NCBI RefSeq assembly: GCF_029962485.1
Contig: NZ_CP073637.1
Location: forward strand, 3,410,001 to 3,474,000
Origin: Burkholderia cepacia
GTDB lineage: Bacteria; Pseudomonadota; Gammaproteobacteria; Burkholderiales; Burkholderiaceae
Reading direction: 5' to 3'
Length of the DNA stretch: 64,000 bases
Below the pieces are notes generated by a model that had not been told where the DNA came from, searched no databases, and saw only the letters and a list, made by a program, of their open reading frames with translations. Shown here one piece after another: positions 18,739 through 27,495 of the stretch (the first letter of the stretch is position 1; each line of letters begins with the position of its first letter). Both the position numbers and the translations under genes were made by a program.

Positions 18739-19056
18739 TCAGCGCAGCGGCGGCAGCGGAAAGCGCGGCGCGGCGTCGTCCGGCGCGGGCTCGGTGCGAT
18801 CGAGCGCGTACAGCCACGCGAGCAGATCGGCGACGGCCTGGTAGAGCTGCGGCGGAATCCGGTCGTCGAGATCGACCTGCATCAGCAGCGACACCATCTC
18901 CGGCGCCGTATGCACGTACAGCCCCGCATCGCGTGCGCGCGCGACGATCATCTCGGCGAGCAGGCCGTACCCCTTCGCGACCACGCGTGGCGCCGTGTCG
19001 CCACCCTTCGGATCGTAGACGAGCGCGGCCGCGCGCTTGCGGGACGTCATGCTCAT
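18739..19056 (-). CDS. Stand-alone FlhB C-terminal-domain protein (FlhX-like flagellar export switch homologue)
   Basis: This 105-residue protein corresponds to the part of FlhB that follows the autocleavage site NPTH. AAALVYDPKGGDTAPRVVAKG aligns by eye with the VALQYDP...APKVVAKG region of FlhB, and IPPQLYQAVADLLAWLYAL with its last helix. The NPTH itself and the four-helix membrane domain are absent, so the protein resembles the cleaved C-terminal fragment. Its start overlaps the stop of the FliK-like gene by 4 nt (ATGA), implying translational coupling to a presumed FlhB-interacting protein. FlhX of Helicobacter is an established example of such a mimic; function here is inferred. Confidence 0.85.
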   Translation of the reverse strand: MSMTSRKRAAALVYDPKGGDTAPRVVAKGYGLLAEMIVARARDAGLYVHTAPEMVSLLMQVDLDDRIPPQLYQAVADLLAWLYALDRTEPAPDDAAPRFPLPPLR

Positions 19057-20420
19057 CGCGGCGCCTCGTCGTCGGCTACATGCGTCGGCGCGGCGCTGGC
19101 CGCCCCGCGCGCATACGCGGCGGCAGCCGCCTGGGCCGCGAACAGGTCGAAGCCGTCCGGCCCGTCGTCGACCGCGCGGATCGACAGTCCGCCGACCTTG
19201 AGCCCCGATCCCTCGAGCCGCTGCCGCAGCGCCGCCTCGTTTCGCGTGAGGCGATCGGCGCCCGTCTGGTTCGCGCGCAGCCGCGCGACGAGCTGTGTGC
19301 CGTTCAGCACGAGTTCCGCGTCGACCGTGCCTAGCGACGGCAGCGTCAGCGTCAGGCGCGTGCGCCAGGCGATGCCGTCGCCCGCGTCGTCGCCACCGTC
19401 GCGCTGCCCTCGGTTGCCCGGCTCGTCGGGCTCGATCGTCCAGTCGAGCCGCGCGCCCGGCCAGGCCTCGCCGGTCCAGCGAAACTGGTCGGTCGCGAGC
19501 GCATCGAGCTGCTGCCTGACGATCGGTACGGCGGCCGGATGGACGGTCGCGAGCGTCTGCGCCTGCGGATCGGACGACGCGGCAGCCAGGTCGGCTCGCG
19601 CGGGCGTCCAGCGCGTGTCGGCATGCGCGCCCAGCAGATCAGCGGTATCGGCCGGCAACGATGCGCCCTGCCGGGCAGCCGCCGGCATCGCCTGCGCGGG
19701 ATCGCGGGCCGGCGCGCCGCCCTGGGCCGGTATGCCCGGCTGCGCGGCCGCCCGCGCGGTCGCCGGTAGCGGCGAACGCTGCGCCAGCAGTTCGTCGAGC
19801 AGGTCGGTCGCGCCGGGCGGCACGGCATCGCGGTCGGCCGGCGCGAGCGCGGCCGTCAGGCGCGCCTGCGGCTCGCGCATCAGCGCCGCGAACGGACGCT
19901 GGCCGGCCAGCCACTGCGCCAGATGGGATTCGTAGAAGAGGCCGCTCTCGCTCACGGCCTGCGCAAGCGCCGCACGCAGCGCGGCGACCGGCAACGGCGC
20001 GGCCGCTTCGCGTGCGGCCGCGGCGGACGATGCCGCTGCGGAGGCAGGCGGAGACGACGTAGCCGGGGCAGAGGCCGCCGACGACGGTGTAGCGGGAACG
20101 GGCGCCGGCACGGCCGGATCGGTCAGCAGCACGGTGGGATCGGCCAGCAGCGGCGTGCGCCCGGCAATCGCGGGCGTCGCATCGCCGCCCGCGCGCGAAA
20201 TCGCGTCAAGCACGCGTCCGACATCGGACAGCGCCGTCTGCGTGGAGGCCGGCGGCGCGGCCGGCGGGCTGCCGGCCTGGGGCGAGGACGACGCGCCGGC
20301 GCCCGACGTGCCGACCTGCGCGGTCGCGCCGCCGCCGGCGGGCGCCGATACGGTGTCGGTCAGCAGGCTGTCGAGGCGGCTCGCCAGCAGCGCGGCCGCA
20401 ACGGTGTCGATACCGGTCAT
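19053..20420 (-). CDS. FliK-like flagellar hook-length control family protein (second copy)
   Basis: The 455-residue protein has a long Ala/Pro/Ser-rich, presumably extended N-terminal region (about 1-310) and a folded C-terminal Flg_hook domain (about 325-430). The domain shows the TLPSLGTVDAELVLNGTQLVARLRA pattern and LRQRLEGSGLKVGGLSI. FliK-type proteins measure hook length and bind the FlhB C-terminus to switch export specificity. A separate fliK ends the fliFGHIJK arm, so this is a paralogue, translationally coupled to a free FlhB C-terminal domain. It lies 100 nt downstream of fliT on the same strand. Confidence 0.82.
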   Translation of the reverse strand: MTGIDTVAAALLASRLDSLLTDTVSAPAGGGATAQVGTSGAGASSSPQAGSPPAAPPASTQTALSDVGRVLDAISRAGGDATPAIAGRTPLLADPTVLLTDPAVPAPVPATPSSAASAPATSSPPASAAASSAAAAREAAAPLPVAALRAALAQAVSESGLFYESHLAQWLAGQRPFAALMREPQARLTAALAPADRDAVPPGATDLLDELLAQRSPLPATARAAAQPGIPAQGGAPARDPAQAMPAAARQGASLPADTADLLGAHADTRWTPARADLAAASSDPQAQTLATVHPAAVPIVRQQLDALATDQFRWTGEAWPGARLDWTIEPDEPGNRGQRDGGDDAGDGIAWRTRLTLTLPSLGTVDAELVLNGTQLVARLRANQTGADRLTRNEAALRQRLEGSGLKVGGLSIRAVDDGPDGFDLFAAQAAAAAYARGAASAAPTHVADDEAPR

Positions 20421-20520
20421 GATCGGAGCCTGCTCACCTCAGCCACATCGTTGCGAATCCGGGCACGGCACGCCAGTGCCGCCCACGGGTACAGCGCGTC
20501 CGTCTCCCCGGAAACGGGCC

Positions 20521-20853
20521 CTACCCGCGCGCGCGGTAGAGATCGGTCAACACCTTGGTCGAGCGCCGCGCCTCGAACAGCGCGGACAGCCGCGCGACGT
20601 CCGGGCTCGCGAGATCGCGGATCGCCGCGTCGTCGGCCAGGATGCGGCGGATCAGGTCGAGCTTGCGGCCGAGATCCGATTCGTCGAGCGCGACGCCCGG
20701 ATCGGCTTCCTTCAGCCCGTCGACAAGCTGCATGAATTCGGCCTGCAACCCCGGCAACGCGCTCCAGTCGGCGCCGCGGGCGGCGCACAGCATGCGCCCC
20801 GACACGGCGGCGAGCGCCTCGTAACGTGCGAAGTATTCGGCCTTGTGATTCAT
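20521..20853 (-). CDS. fliT: Flagellar protein FliT-like chaperone
   Basis: This 110-residue, mostly helical protein is in the position and of the length of FliT, the export chaperone of the filament cap FliD. The start ATG at 20853 overlaps the fliS stop (ATGA), the usual coupling of fliS and fliT. The sequence begins MNHKAEYFARYEAL and contains helices with heptad-like leucines but no strong motif. FliT homologues diverge quickly, so the call rests mainly on context, size and helical pattern. Confidence 0.75.
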   Translation of the reverse strand: MNHKAEYFARYEALAAVSGRMLCAARGADWSALPGLQAEFMQLVDGLKEADPGVALDESDLGRKLDLIRRILADDAAIRDLASPDVARLSALFEARRSTKVLTDLYRARG

Positions 20854-21284
20854 CGTGATGCTTCCGCTGCCTGTTGCGCGGCCATCCGCGCGACTTCCGG
20901 GGCGATGCCCGTCCATGCTTCCTCGAGCGTCGCGAGCAGCCCGTCGACCTCGACCAGCATCGCGTCGCTCGCCTGCGCGTTCGCGTCGAGCAGGCGCCGG
21001 CCGATATACGCGTACAGCGCGTACAGCCGCTCCGCGATCTCGCCGCCCGCGTCGCGGTTCAGCGAGGCCTGCAGGCCGCTCTCGACGATCCCGATCGCCT
21101 TGCCGATCGCTTCGCCGCGCGCGGGCACGTTACCTTGCTGCAAATGCATGCGCGCCAGCGCGATCGCTTGCCGCGCGCCCTGGTACAGCATCGCGATCAG
21201 CCGGTGCGGGGAGGCGCCCATCACCCCCGTCTCGACGCCGACACGCGCGTATGCACTGGCTCCAGCGTGTCCTGGGGAAAACAT
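20850..21284 (-). CDS. fliS: Flagellin export chaperone FliS
   Basis: This 144-residue cytoplasmic chaperone binds flagellin C-termini and prevents premature polymerisation. Landmarks are the N-terminal AYARVGVETGVMGASPHRLIAMLYQGARQAI block (A-Y...V.T.SP..L..MLY in the family), KAIGIVESGLQASLNRDAGGEIAERLYALYAYI and a final helical region. It overlaps fliT by 4 nt. The filament genes fliC and fliD are not in the window. Confidence 0.93.
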   Translation of the reverse strand: MFSPGHAGASAYARVGVETGVMGASPHRLIAMLYQGARQAIALARMHLQQGNVPARGEAIGKAIGIVESGLQASLNRDAGGEIAERLYALYAYIGRRLLDANAQASDAMLVEVDGLLATLEEAWTGIAPEVARMAAQQAAEASR

Positions 21285-21445
21285 GCGCTTCTCCTTGTTC
21301 TGCCTTGGCTATACGGTCGCCGCCACCGTGCGTCGCACGGCGCGGCCTTCTCCGGAGTTATCGGAAGGGATTTGAAAAGCTTTAGGCGCACGCGGCGGCC
21401 GCCGGGCGCGGAAAGCCGGCTCGCCGGCCCCGCCCGGCCCGCCTG

Positions 21446-21790
21446 TCACACCGACATCTGCATGATGTCGTTGTAGGCGCTCACGAGCTTGTTGCGGACC
21501 TGGAGTCCGAACTGGAAGCCGATGTTGGCTTTCTGCATGTCGACCATCACGTCGTTCAGCGATACGTTCGGCGCGCCGACCTCGAACGCCTTCGCCTCGC
21601 CGAGCGCGTGCTGCTGGTCGCCGCTGATCTTGTCGAGCGACGCCTTCATCGCGCTCGCGAACGTGCTTGCCGTCGCCGCGCCCGAGCCGGCAAGCGCCGC
21701 CGTCGGGCTCGCGACGCCGCCGGACGCCTGCGCGGCCATCGACTGCATCTGTTGCAACACCGAACCGATTCCGCTGACGTTCGCAGTCAT
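21446..21790 (-). CDS. fliE: Flagellar hook-basal body protein FliE
   Basis: FliE is the 114-residue adaptor joining the MS ring (FliF) to the rod. The conserved C-terminal block is present: [38 protein letters not shown], the family-defining end; the N-terminal half is Ala/Ser-rich and also contains [14 protein letters not shown]. It is transcribed divergently from fliF, with 247 nt between the start codons. The 161-nt gap to fliS has no gene. Confidence 0.95.
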   Translation of the reverse strand: MTANVSGIGSVLQQMQSMAAQASGGVASPTAALAGSGAATASTFASAMKASLDKISGDQQHALGEAKAFEVGAPNVSLNDVMVDMQKANIGFQFGLQVRNKLVSAYNDIMQMSV

Positions 21791-22037
21791 GCTGTCCCCA
21801 GACTTAGAGAAGACCCGGACGCACCGGGCGGATCCGCCGGCGCCGCACCACGCGCACCATGCCGGATCGCGAAAAAGGATAGCAGCGCGCCGCGCGTCAA
21901 AGCCGAGAAAGTACGGGGGAAACCCCGCTCTTTTCGGTCGATCGGAGTGCGGCGCAGATCACGATAATCGCATCGTGTCATTGTCCGCCCGCTCGTCCGA
22001 GCGAGCTCAGTGGTCCCGCTCCGGAGAAACTCGACGC
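21791..22037. promoter_or_regulatory. Divergent fliE-fliF control region
   Basis: These 247 nt separate the divergent start codons of fliE and fliF and should carry both promoters. CGGGG GAAA CCCCG at 21914-21927 forms a small hairpin nested between AAAG and CTTTT. I could not find a clear sigma54 or sigma28 promoter in it. GGAG at 22023-22026 serves fliF. Confidence 0.4.
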
Positions 22038-23801
22038 ATGGATTCGCAGGCCAACTCGCTGATCAACCCCGACGCCCGCGCGGGCCTCGCCAGCCCGGCG
22101 CCAGGCGCCGCCGCGGCCGCCGCGTTGCCGGGCGCGGGCGTCGCCGGCGCTGACTTCGGGCTGGGCGGCTTCGCGGAACGCATTCCCGGCATCTCGCGGA
22201 TGAAGGGCAACCCGAAGCTGCCGTTCCTGATCGTCGTCGCGTTCGCGATCGCCGCGATCACCGCGCTCGTGCTGTGGAGCCGCGCGCCCGACTACCGCGT
22301 GCTGTACAGCAACCTGTCGGACCGCGACGGCGGCGCGATCATTACCGCGCTCCAGCAGGCAAACGTTCCCTACAAGTTCGCCGATGCCGGCGGCGCGATA
22401 CTCGTGCCGTCGAACCAGGTGCACGAAACGCGCCTGAAGCTCGCCGCGATGGGGCTGCCGAAGGGTGGCTCGGTCGGCTTCGAGCTGATGGACAACCAGA
22501 AATTCGGCATCAGCCAGTTCGCCGAGCAGATCAATTACCAGCGCGCGCTCGAAGGCGAGCTGCAGCGCACCATCGAATCGATCAATGCCGTGCGCGGCGC
22601 GCGCGTGCACCTCGCGATCCCGAAGCCGTCGGTGTTCGTGCGCGACAAGGAAGCGCCGAGCGCGTCGGTGTTCGTCGACCTCTACCCGGGCCGCGTGCTC
22701 GACGAGGGCCAGGTCCAGGCAATCACGCGGATGGTGTCGTCCGGCGTGCCCGACATGCCCGCGAAGAACGTGACGATCGTCGACCAGGACGGCAACCTGC
22801 TGACCCAGACCGCGTCCGCCTCCGGCCTCGACGCAAGCCAGCTCAAGTACGTGCAGCAGGTCGAGCACAACACGCAGAAGCGCATCGACGCGATCCTCGC
22901 GCCGATCTTCGGCGCCGGCAACGCGCGTTCGCAGGTCAGCGCGGACCTCGATTTCTCGAAGATCGAGCAGACGTCGGAAAGCTACGGCCCGAACGGCAAT
23001 CCGCAGCAATCCGCGATCCGCAGCCAGCAAACCAGCAGCGCGACCGAACTCGCGCAGGGCGGCGCGTCGGGCGTGCCGGGCGCGCTGTCGAACACGCCGC
23101 CGCAGCCGGCTTCCGCGCCGATCGTCACCGGCAACGGCCAGAACGGGCCGCAGACGACGCCCGTCAGCGACCGCAAGGACCAGACGACCAACTACGAAGT
23201 CGACAAGACGATCCGTCACCTTGAACAGCCGATGGGCAACGTGAAGCGGCTGTCGGTCGCGGTCGTCGTCAACTACCAGCCGGTCGCCGACGCGAAGGGC
23301 CACGTGACGATGCAGCCGCTGCCGCCCGCGAAGCTCGCGCAGGTCGAGCAGCTCGTGAAGGACGCGATGGGCTACGACGAGAAGCGCGGCGACTCGGTGA
23401 ACGTCGTGAACAGCGCGTTCTCGACCGTCGCCGACCCGTACGCCGACCTGCCGTGGTGGCGCCAGCCCGACATGATCGCGATGGCGAAGGAAGCCGCGAA
23501 GTGGCTCGGCATCGCGGCGGCCGCGGCGGCGCTCTACTTCATGTTCGTGCGCCCGGCGATGCGCCGCGCGTTCCCGGCGCCCGAGTCGGCCGCGCCGGCG
23601 CTCGCCGCACCGGACGATCCGGTCGCGCTCGACGGCCTGCCCGCGCTGGCCAGGACGGAGGAGCCCGACCCGATGCTGCTCGGCTTCGAAACCGAGAAGA
23701 ACCGCTACGAACGCAACCTCGACTACGCGCGCACGATCGCCCGCCAGGATCCGAAGATCGTCGCCACCGTCGTGAAGAACTGGGTGTCCGATGAACGCTG
23801 A
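22038..23801 (+). CDS. fliF: Flagellar MS-ring protein FliF
   Basis: FliF (587 residues) forms the inner-membrane MS ring on which the flagellum is built. The first helix is at about residues 60-80 (PFLIVVAFAIAAITALVLW), followed by the ring-building motif domains (YSNLSDRDGGAIITALQQ; FGISQFAEQINYQRALEGEL; VRGARVHLAIPKPSVFVRDK). The second helix is at about 487-505, and the C-terminal FliG-binding tail carries LDYARTIARQDPKIVATVVKNWV. The ATG at 22038 has GGAG 11 nt before it; the longer open frame upstream overlaps fliE and is not coding. It overlaps fliG by 11 nt. Confidence 0.96.
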   Translation: MDSQANSLINPDARAGLASPAPGAAAAAALPGAGVAGADFGLGGFAERIPGISRMKGNPKLPFLIVVAFAIAAITALVLWSRAPDYRVLYSNLSDRDGGAIITALQQANVPYKFADAGGAILVPSNQVHETRLKLAAMGLPKGGSVGFELMDNQKFGISQFAEQINYQRALEGELQRTIESINAVRGARVHLAIPKPSVFVRDKEAPSASVFVDLYPGRVLDEGQVQAITRMVSSGVPDMPAKNVTIVDQDGNLLTQTASASGLDASQLKYVQQVEHNTQKRIDAILAPIFGAGNARSQVSADLDFSKIEQTSESYGPNGNPQQSAIRSQQTSSATELAQGGASGVPGALSNTPPQPASAPIVTGNGQNGPQTTPVSDRKDQTTNYEVDKTIRHLEQPMGNVKRLSVAVVVNYQPVADAKGHVTMQPLPPAKLAQVEQLVKDAMGYDEKRGDSVNVVNSAFSTVADPYADLPWWRQPDMIAMAKEAAKWLGIAAAAAALYFMFVRPAMRRAFPAPESAAPALAAPDDPVALDGLPALARTEEPDPMLLGFETEKNRYERNLDYARTIARQDPKIVATVVKNWVSDER

Positions 23802-24786
23802 AGGCTTGACCAAGAGCGCGCTGCTGCTGATGTCGATCGGCGAGGAAGAGGCCGCGCAGGTATTCAAGTTCCTCGCGCCGCGCGAGGTCCAGAAGATCGG
23901 CGCCGCGATGGCCGCGCTGAAGAACGTCACGCGCGAGCAGGTCGAGGACGTGCTGCAGGAGTTCGCGAAGGAAGCCGAGCAGCACACCGCGCTGTCGCTC
24001 GATTCGAGCGAGTACATCCGCTCGGTGCTGACGAAGGCGCTCGGCGAGGACAAGGCCGGCGTGCTGATCGACCGCATCCTGCAGGGCAGCGACACGAGCG
24101 GCATCGAGGGCCTGAAGTGGATGGACTCGGGCGCCGTGGCCGAACTGATCAAGAACGAGCATCCGCAGATCATCGCGACCATCCTCGTGCACCTCGACCG
24201 CGACCAGGCGTCGGAAATCGCATCGTGCTTCACCGAGCGGCTGCGTAACGACGTGATGCTGCGGATCGCGACGCTCGACGGCATCCAGCCGGCCGCGCTG
24301 CGCGAACTCGACGACGTGCTGACGGGCCTACTGTCCGGCAGCGACAACCTGAAACGCAGCCCGATGGGCGGCATCCGCACCGCGGCCGAGATCCTGAACT
24401 TCATGACGAGCGTGCATGAAGAAGGCGTGCTCGAAAGCGTGCGCCAGTACGACGCCGATCTCGCGCAGAAGATCGTCGACCAGATGTTCGTGTTCGAGAA
24501 CCTGCTCGAGCTCGAGGATCGCGCGATCCAGATGGTGCTCAAGGAAGTGGAGTCGGAAACGCTGATCATCGCGCTGAAGGGTGCGCCGCCCGCGCTGCGT
24601 CAGAAGTTCCTCGCGAACATGTCGCAGCGCGCGGCCGAACTGCTCGCCGAGGATCTCGACGCGCGCGGCCCGGTGCGCGTGTCCGAAGTCGAAACGCAGC
24701 AGCGCCGCATCCTGCAGATCGTGCGCAATCTCGCCGAGAGCGGCCAGATCGTGATCGGCGGCAAGGCGGAAGACGCATATGTCTGA
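23791..24786 (+). CDS. fliG: Flagellar motor switch protein FliG
   Basis: FliG (331 residues) is the rotor protein that couples torque from the stators and helps set rotation direction. All three parts are present: an N-terminal FliF-binding domain (KSALLLMSIGEEEAAQVFKFLAPREVQ), the middle domain with EHPQIIATILVHLDRDQASEI, which contains the EHPQ motif binding FliM, and the charged C-terminal torque domain with MFVFENLLELEDRAIQ and LKEVESETLIIALKGA. It overlaps fliF upstream and fliH downstream by 8 nt, a tightly coupled operon. Confidence 0.97.
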   Translation: MNAEGLTKSALLLMSIGEEEAAQVFKFLAPREVQKIGAAMAALKNVTREQVEDVLQEFAKEAEQHTALSLDSSEYIRSVLTKALGEDKAGVLIDRILQGSDTSGIEGLKWMDSGAVAELIKNEHPQIIATILVHLDRDQASEIASCFTERLRNDVMLRIATLDGIQPAALRELDDVLTGLLSGSDNLKRSPMGGIRTAAEILNFMTSVHEEGVLESVRQYDADLAQKIVDQMFVFENLLELEDRAIQMVLKEVESETLIIALKGAPPALRQKFLANMSQRAAELLAEDLDARGPVRVSEVETQQRRILQIVRNLAESGQIVIGGKAEDAYV

Positions 24787-25462
24787 TTCGGCGAGCGATC
24801 GCGTGGGCACCCTCACCGCGTACCAGCGGTGGGAGATGGCGTCGTTCGACCCGCCGCCGCCCCCGCCGCCGCCCGACGACGCGGCGGCCGCTGCCGCCGC
24901 GCTCGCCGAGGAACTGCAGCGCGTGCGCGACGCCGCGCACGCCGAGGGCCATGCGGCCGGCCACGTCGAAGGCCAGGCGCTCGGCTACCAGGCCGGTTTC
25001 GAGCAGGGCCGCGAACAGGGTTTCGAGGCCGGCCAGGCCGACGTGCGCGAGCAGGCTGCACAGCTCGCGGCGCTCGCCGCGTCGTTCCGCGAAGCCGTAT
25101 CGGCCGTCGAACACGACCTCGCCTCCGACATCGCGCAACTCGCGCTCGACATCGCGCAGCAGGTCGTACGCCAGCACGTGAAGCATGACCCGGCCGCGCT
25201 GGTCGCGGCCGTGCGCGACGTGCTCGCGGCCGAGCCCGCGCTGTCCGGCGCGCCGCATCTGGCGGTGAATCCGGCCGACCTGCCCGTCGTCGAAGCCTAT
25301 CTGCAGGACGATCTCGATACGCTCGGCTGGAACGTGCGCACCGACGCGTCGATCGAGCGCGGCGGCTGCCGCGCGCACGCCGCGACCGGCGAGGTCGACG
25401 CGACGCTGTCCACGCGCTGGCAGCGCGTCGCCGCCGCGATCGGCAAGGTGAGCACGTGGTAA
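24779..25462 (+). CDS. fliH: Flagellar assembly protein FliH
   Basis: FliH (227 residues) is the regulator and peripheral stalk of the FliI export ATPase. The N-terminus has the tryptophan-containing [12 protein letters not shown] motif used for docking, then a polyproline run (residues 22-30). A Gly-repeat helical zone follows ([32 protein letters not shown]) with GxxxG spacing characteristic of FliH. The C-terminal V1/FliH domain contains [21 protein letters not shown]. It overlaps fliG by 8 nt and fliI by 7 nt. Confidence 0.95.
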   Translation: MSDSASDRVGTLTAYQRWEMASFDPPPPPPPPDDAAAAAAALAEELQRVRDAAHAEGHAAGHVEGQALGYQAGFEQGREQGFEAGQADVREQAAQLAALAASFREAVSAVEHDLASDIAQLALDIAQQVVRQHVKHDPAALVAAVRDVLAAEPALSGAPHLAVNPADLPVVEAYLQDDLDTLGWNVRTDASIERGGCRAHAATGEVDATLSTRWQRVAAAIGKVSTW

Positions 25463-27000
25463 CGCGGCCGCCCGAGGCGCTCGCTCACGACGGCATGACG
25501 CCGCTCGAACGCGAGCTCGCGCTCGCGTCGTTCGGCCCGGCTGCCGCGCACGACCCCGCACACGACGCGACGCCGCACACGGCCGCCGACACCGCCGGCG
25601 CCGCGCCGCGCGCGCCGCACAATCCCCATCTCGCGCACTGGCGCACGCACCTGAACGGGCTCGCCGCGCGCAGCCACCGCGCGCTGCCGCTACGGCCGTG
25701 CGGGCGCCTCACGCGCGCGGCCGGCCTCGTGCTCGAAGCGATCGGGCTGCGCCTGTCGGTCGGCGCCGAATGCACGATCGAACTGCCGCCCGGCAGCACG
25801 CTGCCGCACGCGGAAGCCGAAGTCGTCGGCTTCGCCGGCGACCGCCTGTTCCTGATGCCGACCACCGATGTCGCGGGCGTCCTGCCCGGCGCGCGCGTGT
25901 GGCCGCTCGAAAGCGCGCCCGTCGCCGATCCGCTCGCGGGCGCGAAGCGGCTGCCGGTCGGCTGGGAAATGCTCGGGCGCGTCGTCGACGCGTCGGGCCG
26001 CCCGCTCGATGGCCTCGGCCCGCTCGCGGCAAAAATCGATGCGCCGCTCTCGGCGCCGTCGATCAACCCGCTCGAGCGCGAACCGATCCACCACGTGCTC
26101 GATGTCGGCGTGCGTGCGATCAACGCGCTGCTCACCGTCGGCCGCGGCCAGCGCATGGGCCTGTTCGCCGGCTCCGGCGTCGGCAAGTCGGTGCTGCTCG
26201 GCACGATGGCCCGCTACACGAGCGCGGAAGTGATCGTGATCGGGCTGATCGGCGAACGCGGCCGCGAAGTGAAGGAATTCATCGAACAGATCCTTGGCGA
26301 GGACGGGCTCGCGCGTTCGGTCGTCGTCGCCGCGCCGGCCGACGTGTCGCCGTTGCTGCGGATGCAGGGCGCCGCCTACGCGACGTCGCTCGCCGAGTAT
26401 TTCCGCGACCAGGGCAAGCATGTGCTGCTGCTGATGGATTCGCTGACGCGCTACGCGATGGCGCAGCGCGAGATCGCACTGGCGATCGGCGAGCCGCCCG
26501 CGACCAAGGGCTATCCGCCGTCGGTGTTCGCGAAGCTGCCCGCGCTCGTCGAGCGCACCGGCAACGGGCCGGAAGGCGGCGGCTCGATCACCGCGTTCTA
26601 CACGGTGCTGACCGAAGGCGACGACCAGCAGGACCCGATCGCCGATTCGGCGCGCGCGATCCTCGACGGCCATATCGTGCTGTCGCGCGCACTCGCCGAG
26701 GCCGGCCACTACCCCGCGATCGACATCGAGGCATCGATCAGCCGCGCGATGACGGCGCTGATCGACGAAGGCCATCTCGACCACGTGCGGCAGTTCAAGC
26801 AGATGCTGTCGCGCTACCAGCGCAATCGCGACCTGATCGCGGTCGGCGCGTACGCACCCGGCCGCGACGCGCAGCTCGACCGCGCGATCGCGCTCTACCC
26901 GCGCATCGAGGCATTCCTGCAGCAGGGCTTTCGCGAATGCGCGCCGTTCGCATCGAGCCTCGCCGGGCTCGATGCGCTGTTCGACGCTTACGGAGGCTGA
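25456..27000 (+). CDS. fliI: Flagellum-specific ATPase FliI
   Basis: FliI (514 residues) energises the flagellar type III export apparatus and resembles the F1 beta subunit. The Walker A stretch [15 protein letters not shown] is near residues 235-249, and the Walker B region is [20 protein letters not shown] with the conserved arginine. Other family marks are [17 protein letters not shown] and [20 protein letters not shown]. The start is a GTG at 25456 inside the end of fliH; an alternative ATG at 25495 would shorten an extension that is not conserved. The next gene, fliJ, begins 6 nt after the stop. Confidence 0.96.
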   Translation: MVTRPPEALAHDGMTPLERELALASFGPAAAHDPAHDATPHTAADTAGAAPRAPHNPHLAHWRTHLNGLAARSHRALPLRPCGRLTRAAGLVLEAIGLRLSVGAECTIELPPGSTLPHAEAEVVGFAGDRLFLMPTTDVAGVLPGARVWPLESAPVADPLAGAKRLPVGWEMLGRVVDASGRPLDGLGPLAAKIDAPLSAPSINPLEREPIHHVLDVGVRAINALLTVGRGQRMGLFAGSGVGKSVLLGTMARYTSAEVIVIGLIGERGREVKEFIEQILGEDGLARSVVVAAPADVSPLLRMQGAAYATSLAEYFRDQGKHVLLLMDSLTRYAMAQREIALAIGEPPATKGYPPSVFAKLPALVERTGNGPEGGGSITAFYTVLTEGDDQQDPIADSARAILDGHIVLSRALAEAGHYPAIDIEASISRAMTALIDEGHLDHVRQFKQMLSRYQRNRDLIAVGAYAPGRDAQLDRAIALYPRIEAFLQQGFRECAPFASSLAGLDALFDAYGG

Positions 27001-27005
27001 TCCCG

Positions 27006-27464
27006 ATGGCTCACAGCTTTCCCCTTCAACTGCTGCTCGACCGCGCGCAGGACGACCTCGACTCGGCCGCCAGGCAGCTCGGCACCGCGCAGCGCGACCG
27101 CACCTCGGCCGCCGAGCAGCTCGACGCGTTGCTGCGCTACCGCGACGAATATCACGCGCGCTTCGCGCAGTCCGCGCAACACGGGATGCCTGCCGGCAAC
27201 TGGCGCAATTTCCAGGCGTTCATCGACACGCTCGACGCAGCGATCGCGCAGCAGCGCAACGTGCTGGCCGCCGCCGAAGTCCGCATCGACGAAGCGCGCC
27301 CGAACTGGCAGCAAAAGAAACGCACCGTCGGCTCGTATGAAATCCTGCAGGCACGCGGCGTCGCGCAGGAAGCGACGCGCGAGGCCCGGCGCGAACAGCG
27401 CGACGCCGACGAACACGCCGCGAAGATCCTGCGCATGCGGGCCGACGCGGCCCGCTCGTCGTAA
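27006..27464 (+). CDS. fliJ: Flagellar export protein FliJ
   Basis: FliJ (152 residues) is a coiled-coil central stalk of the export ATPase and an escort-recycling chaperone. The whole chain is helical with heptads and many Arg, Gln and Glu residues. Family features include the start FPLQLLLDRAQDDLDSAARQL, NFQAFIDTLDAAIAQQRNVL in the middle and WQQKKRTVGSYEILQARG towards the end. It lies between fliI and fliK with normal spacing. Confidence 0.94.
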   Translation: MAHSFPLQLLLDRAQDDLDSAARQLGTAQRDRTSAAEQLDALLRYRDEYHARFAQSAQHGMPAGNWRNFQAFIDTLDAAIAQQRNVLAAAEVRIDEARPNWQQKKRTVGSYEILQARGVAQEATREARREQRDADEHAAKILRMRADAARSS

Positions 27465-27495
27465 CCGACCACCGCATTCGAACGAGAGAACCGTC

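Noticed and set aside
19053..20420. Possible pseudogene or misassembled duplicate of fliK
   Set aside because: The frame is intact over 455 codons, differs strongly from the other fliK, and is translationally coupled to its neighbour, so it is a distinct paralogue.
21489..22037. Upstream extension of the fliF frame over fliE
   Set aside because: It is antisense to fliE, lacks FliF similarity, and the ATG at 22038 with GGAG gives the normal FliF N-terminus.
21978..24569. 863-codon minus-strand frame antisense to fliF and fliG
   Set aside because: It is a typical high-GC antisense shadow; the plus-strand fliF and fliG have all family motifs and normal operon overlaps.
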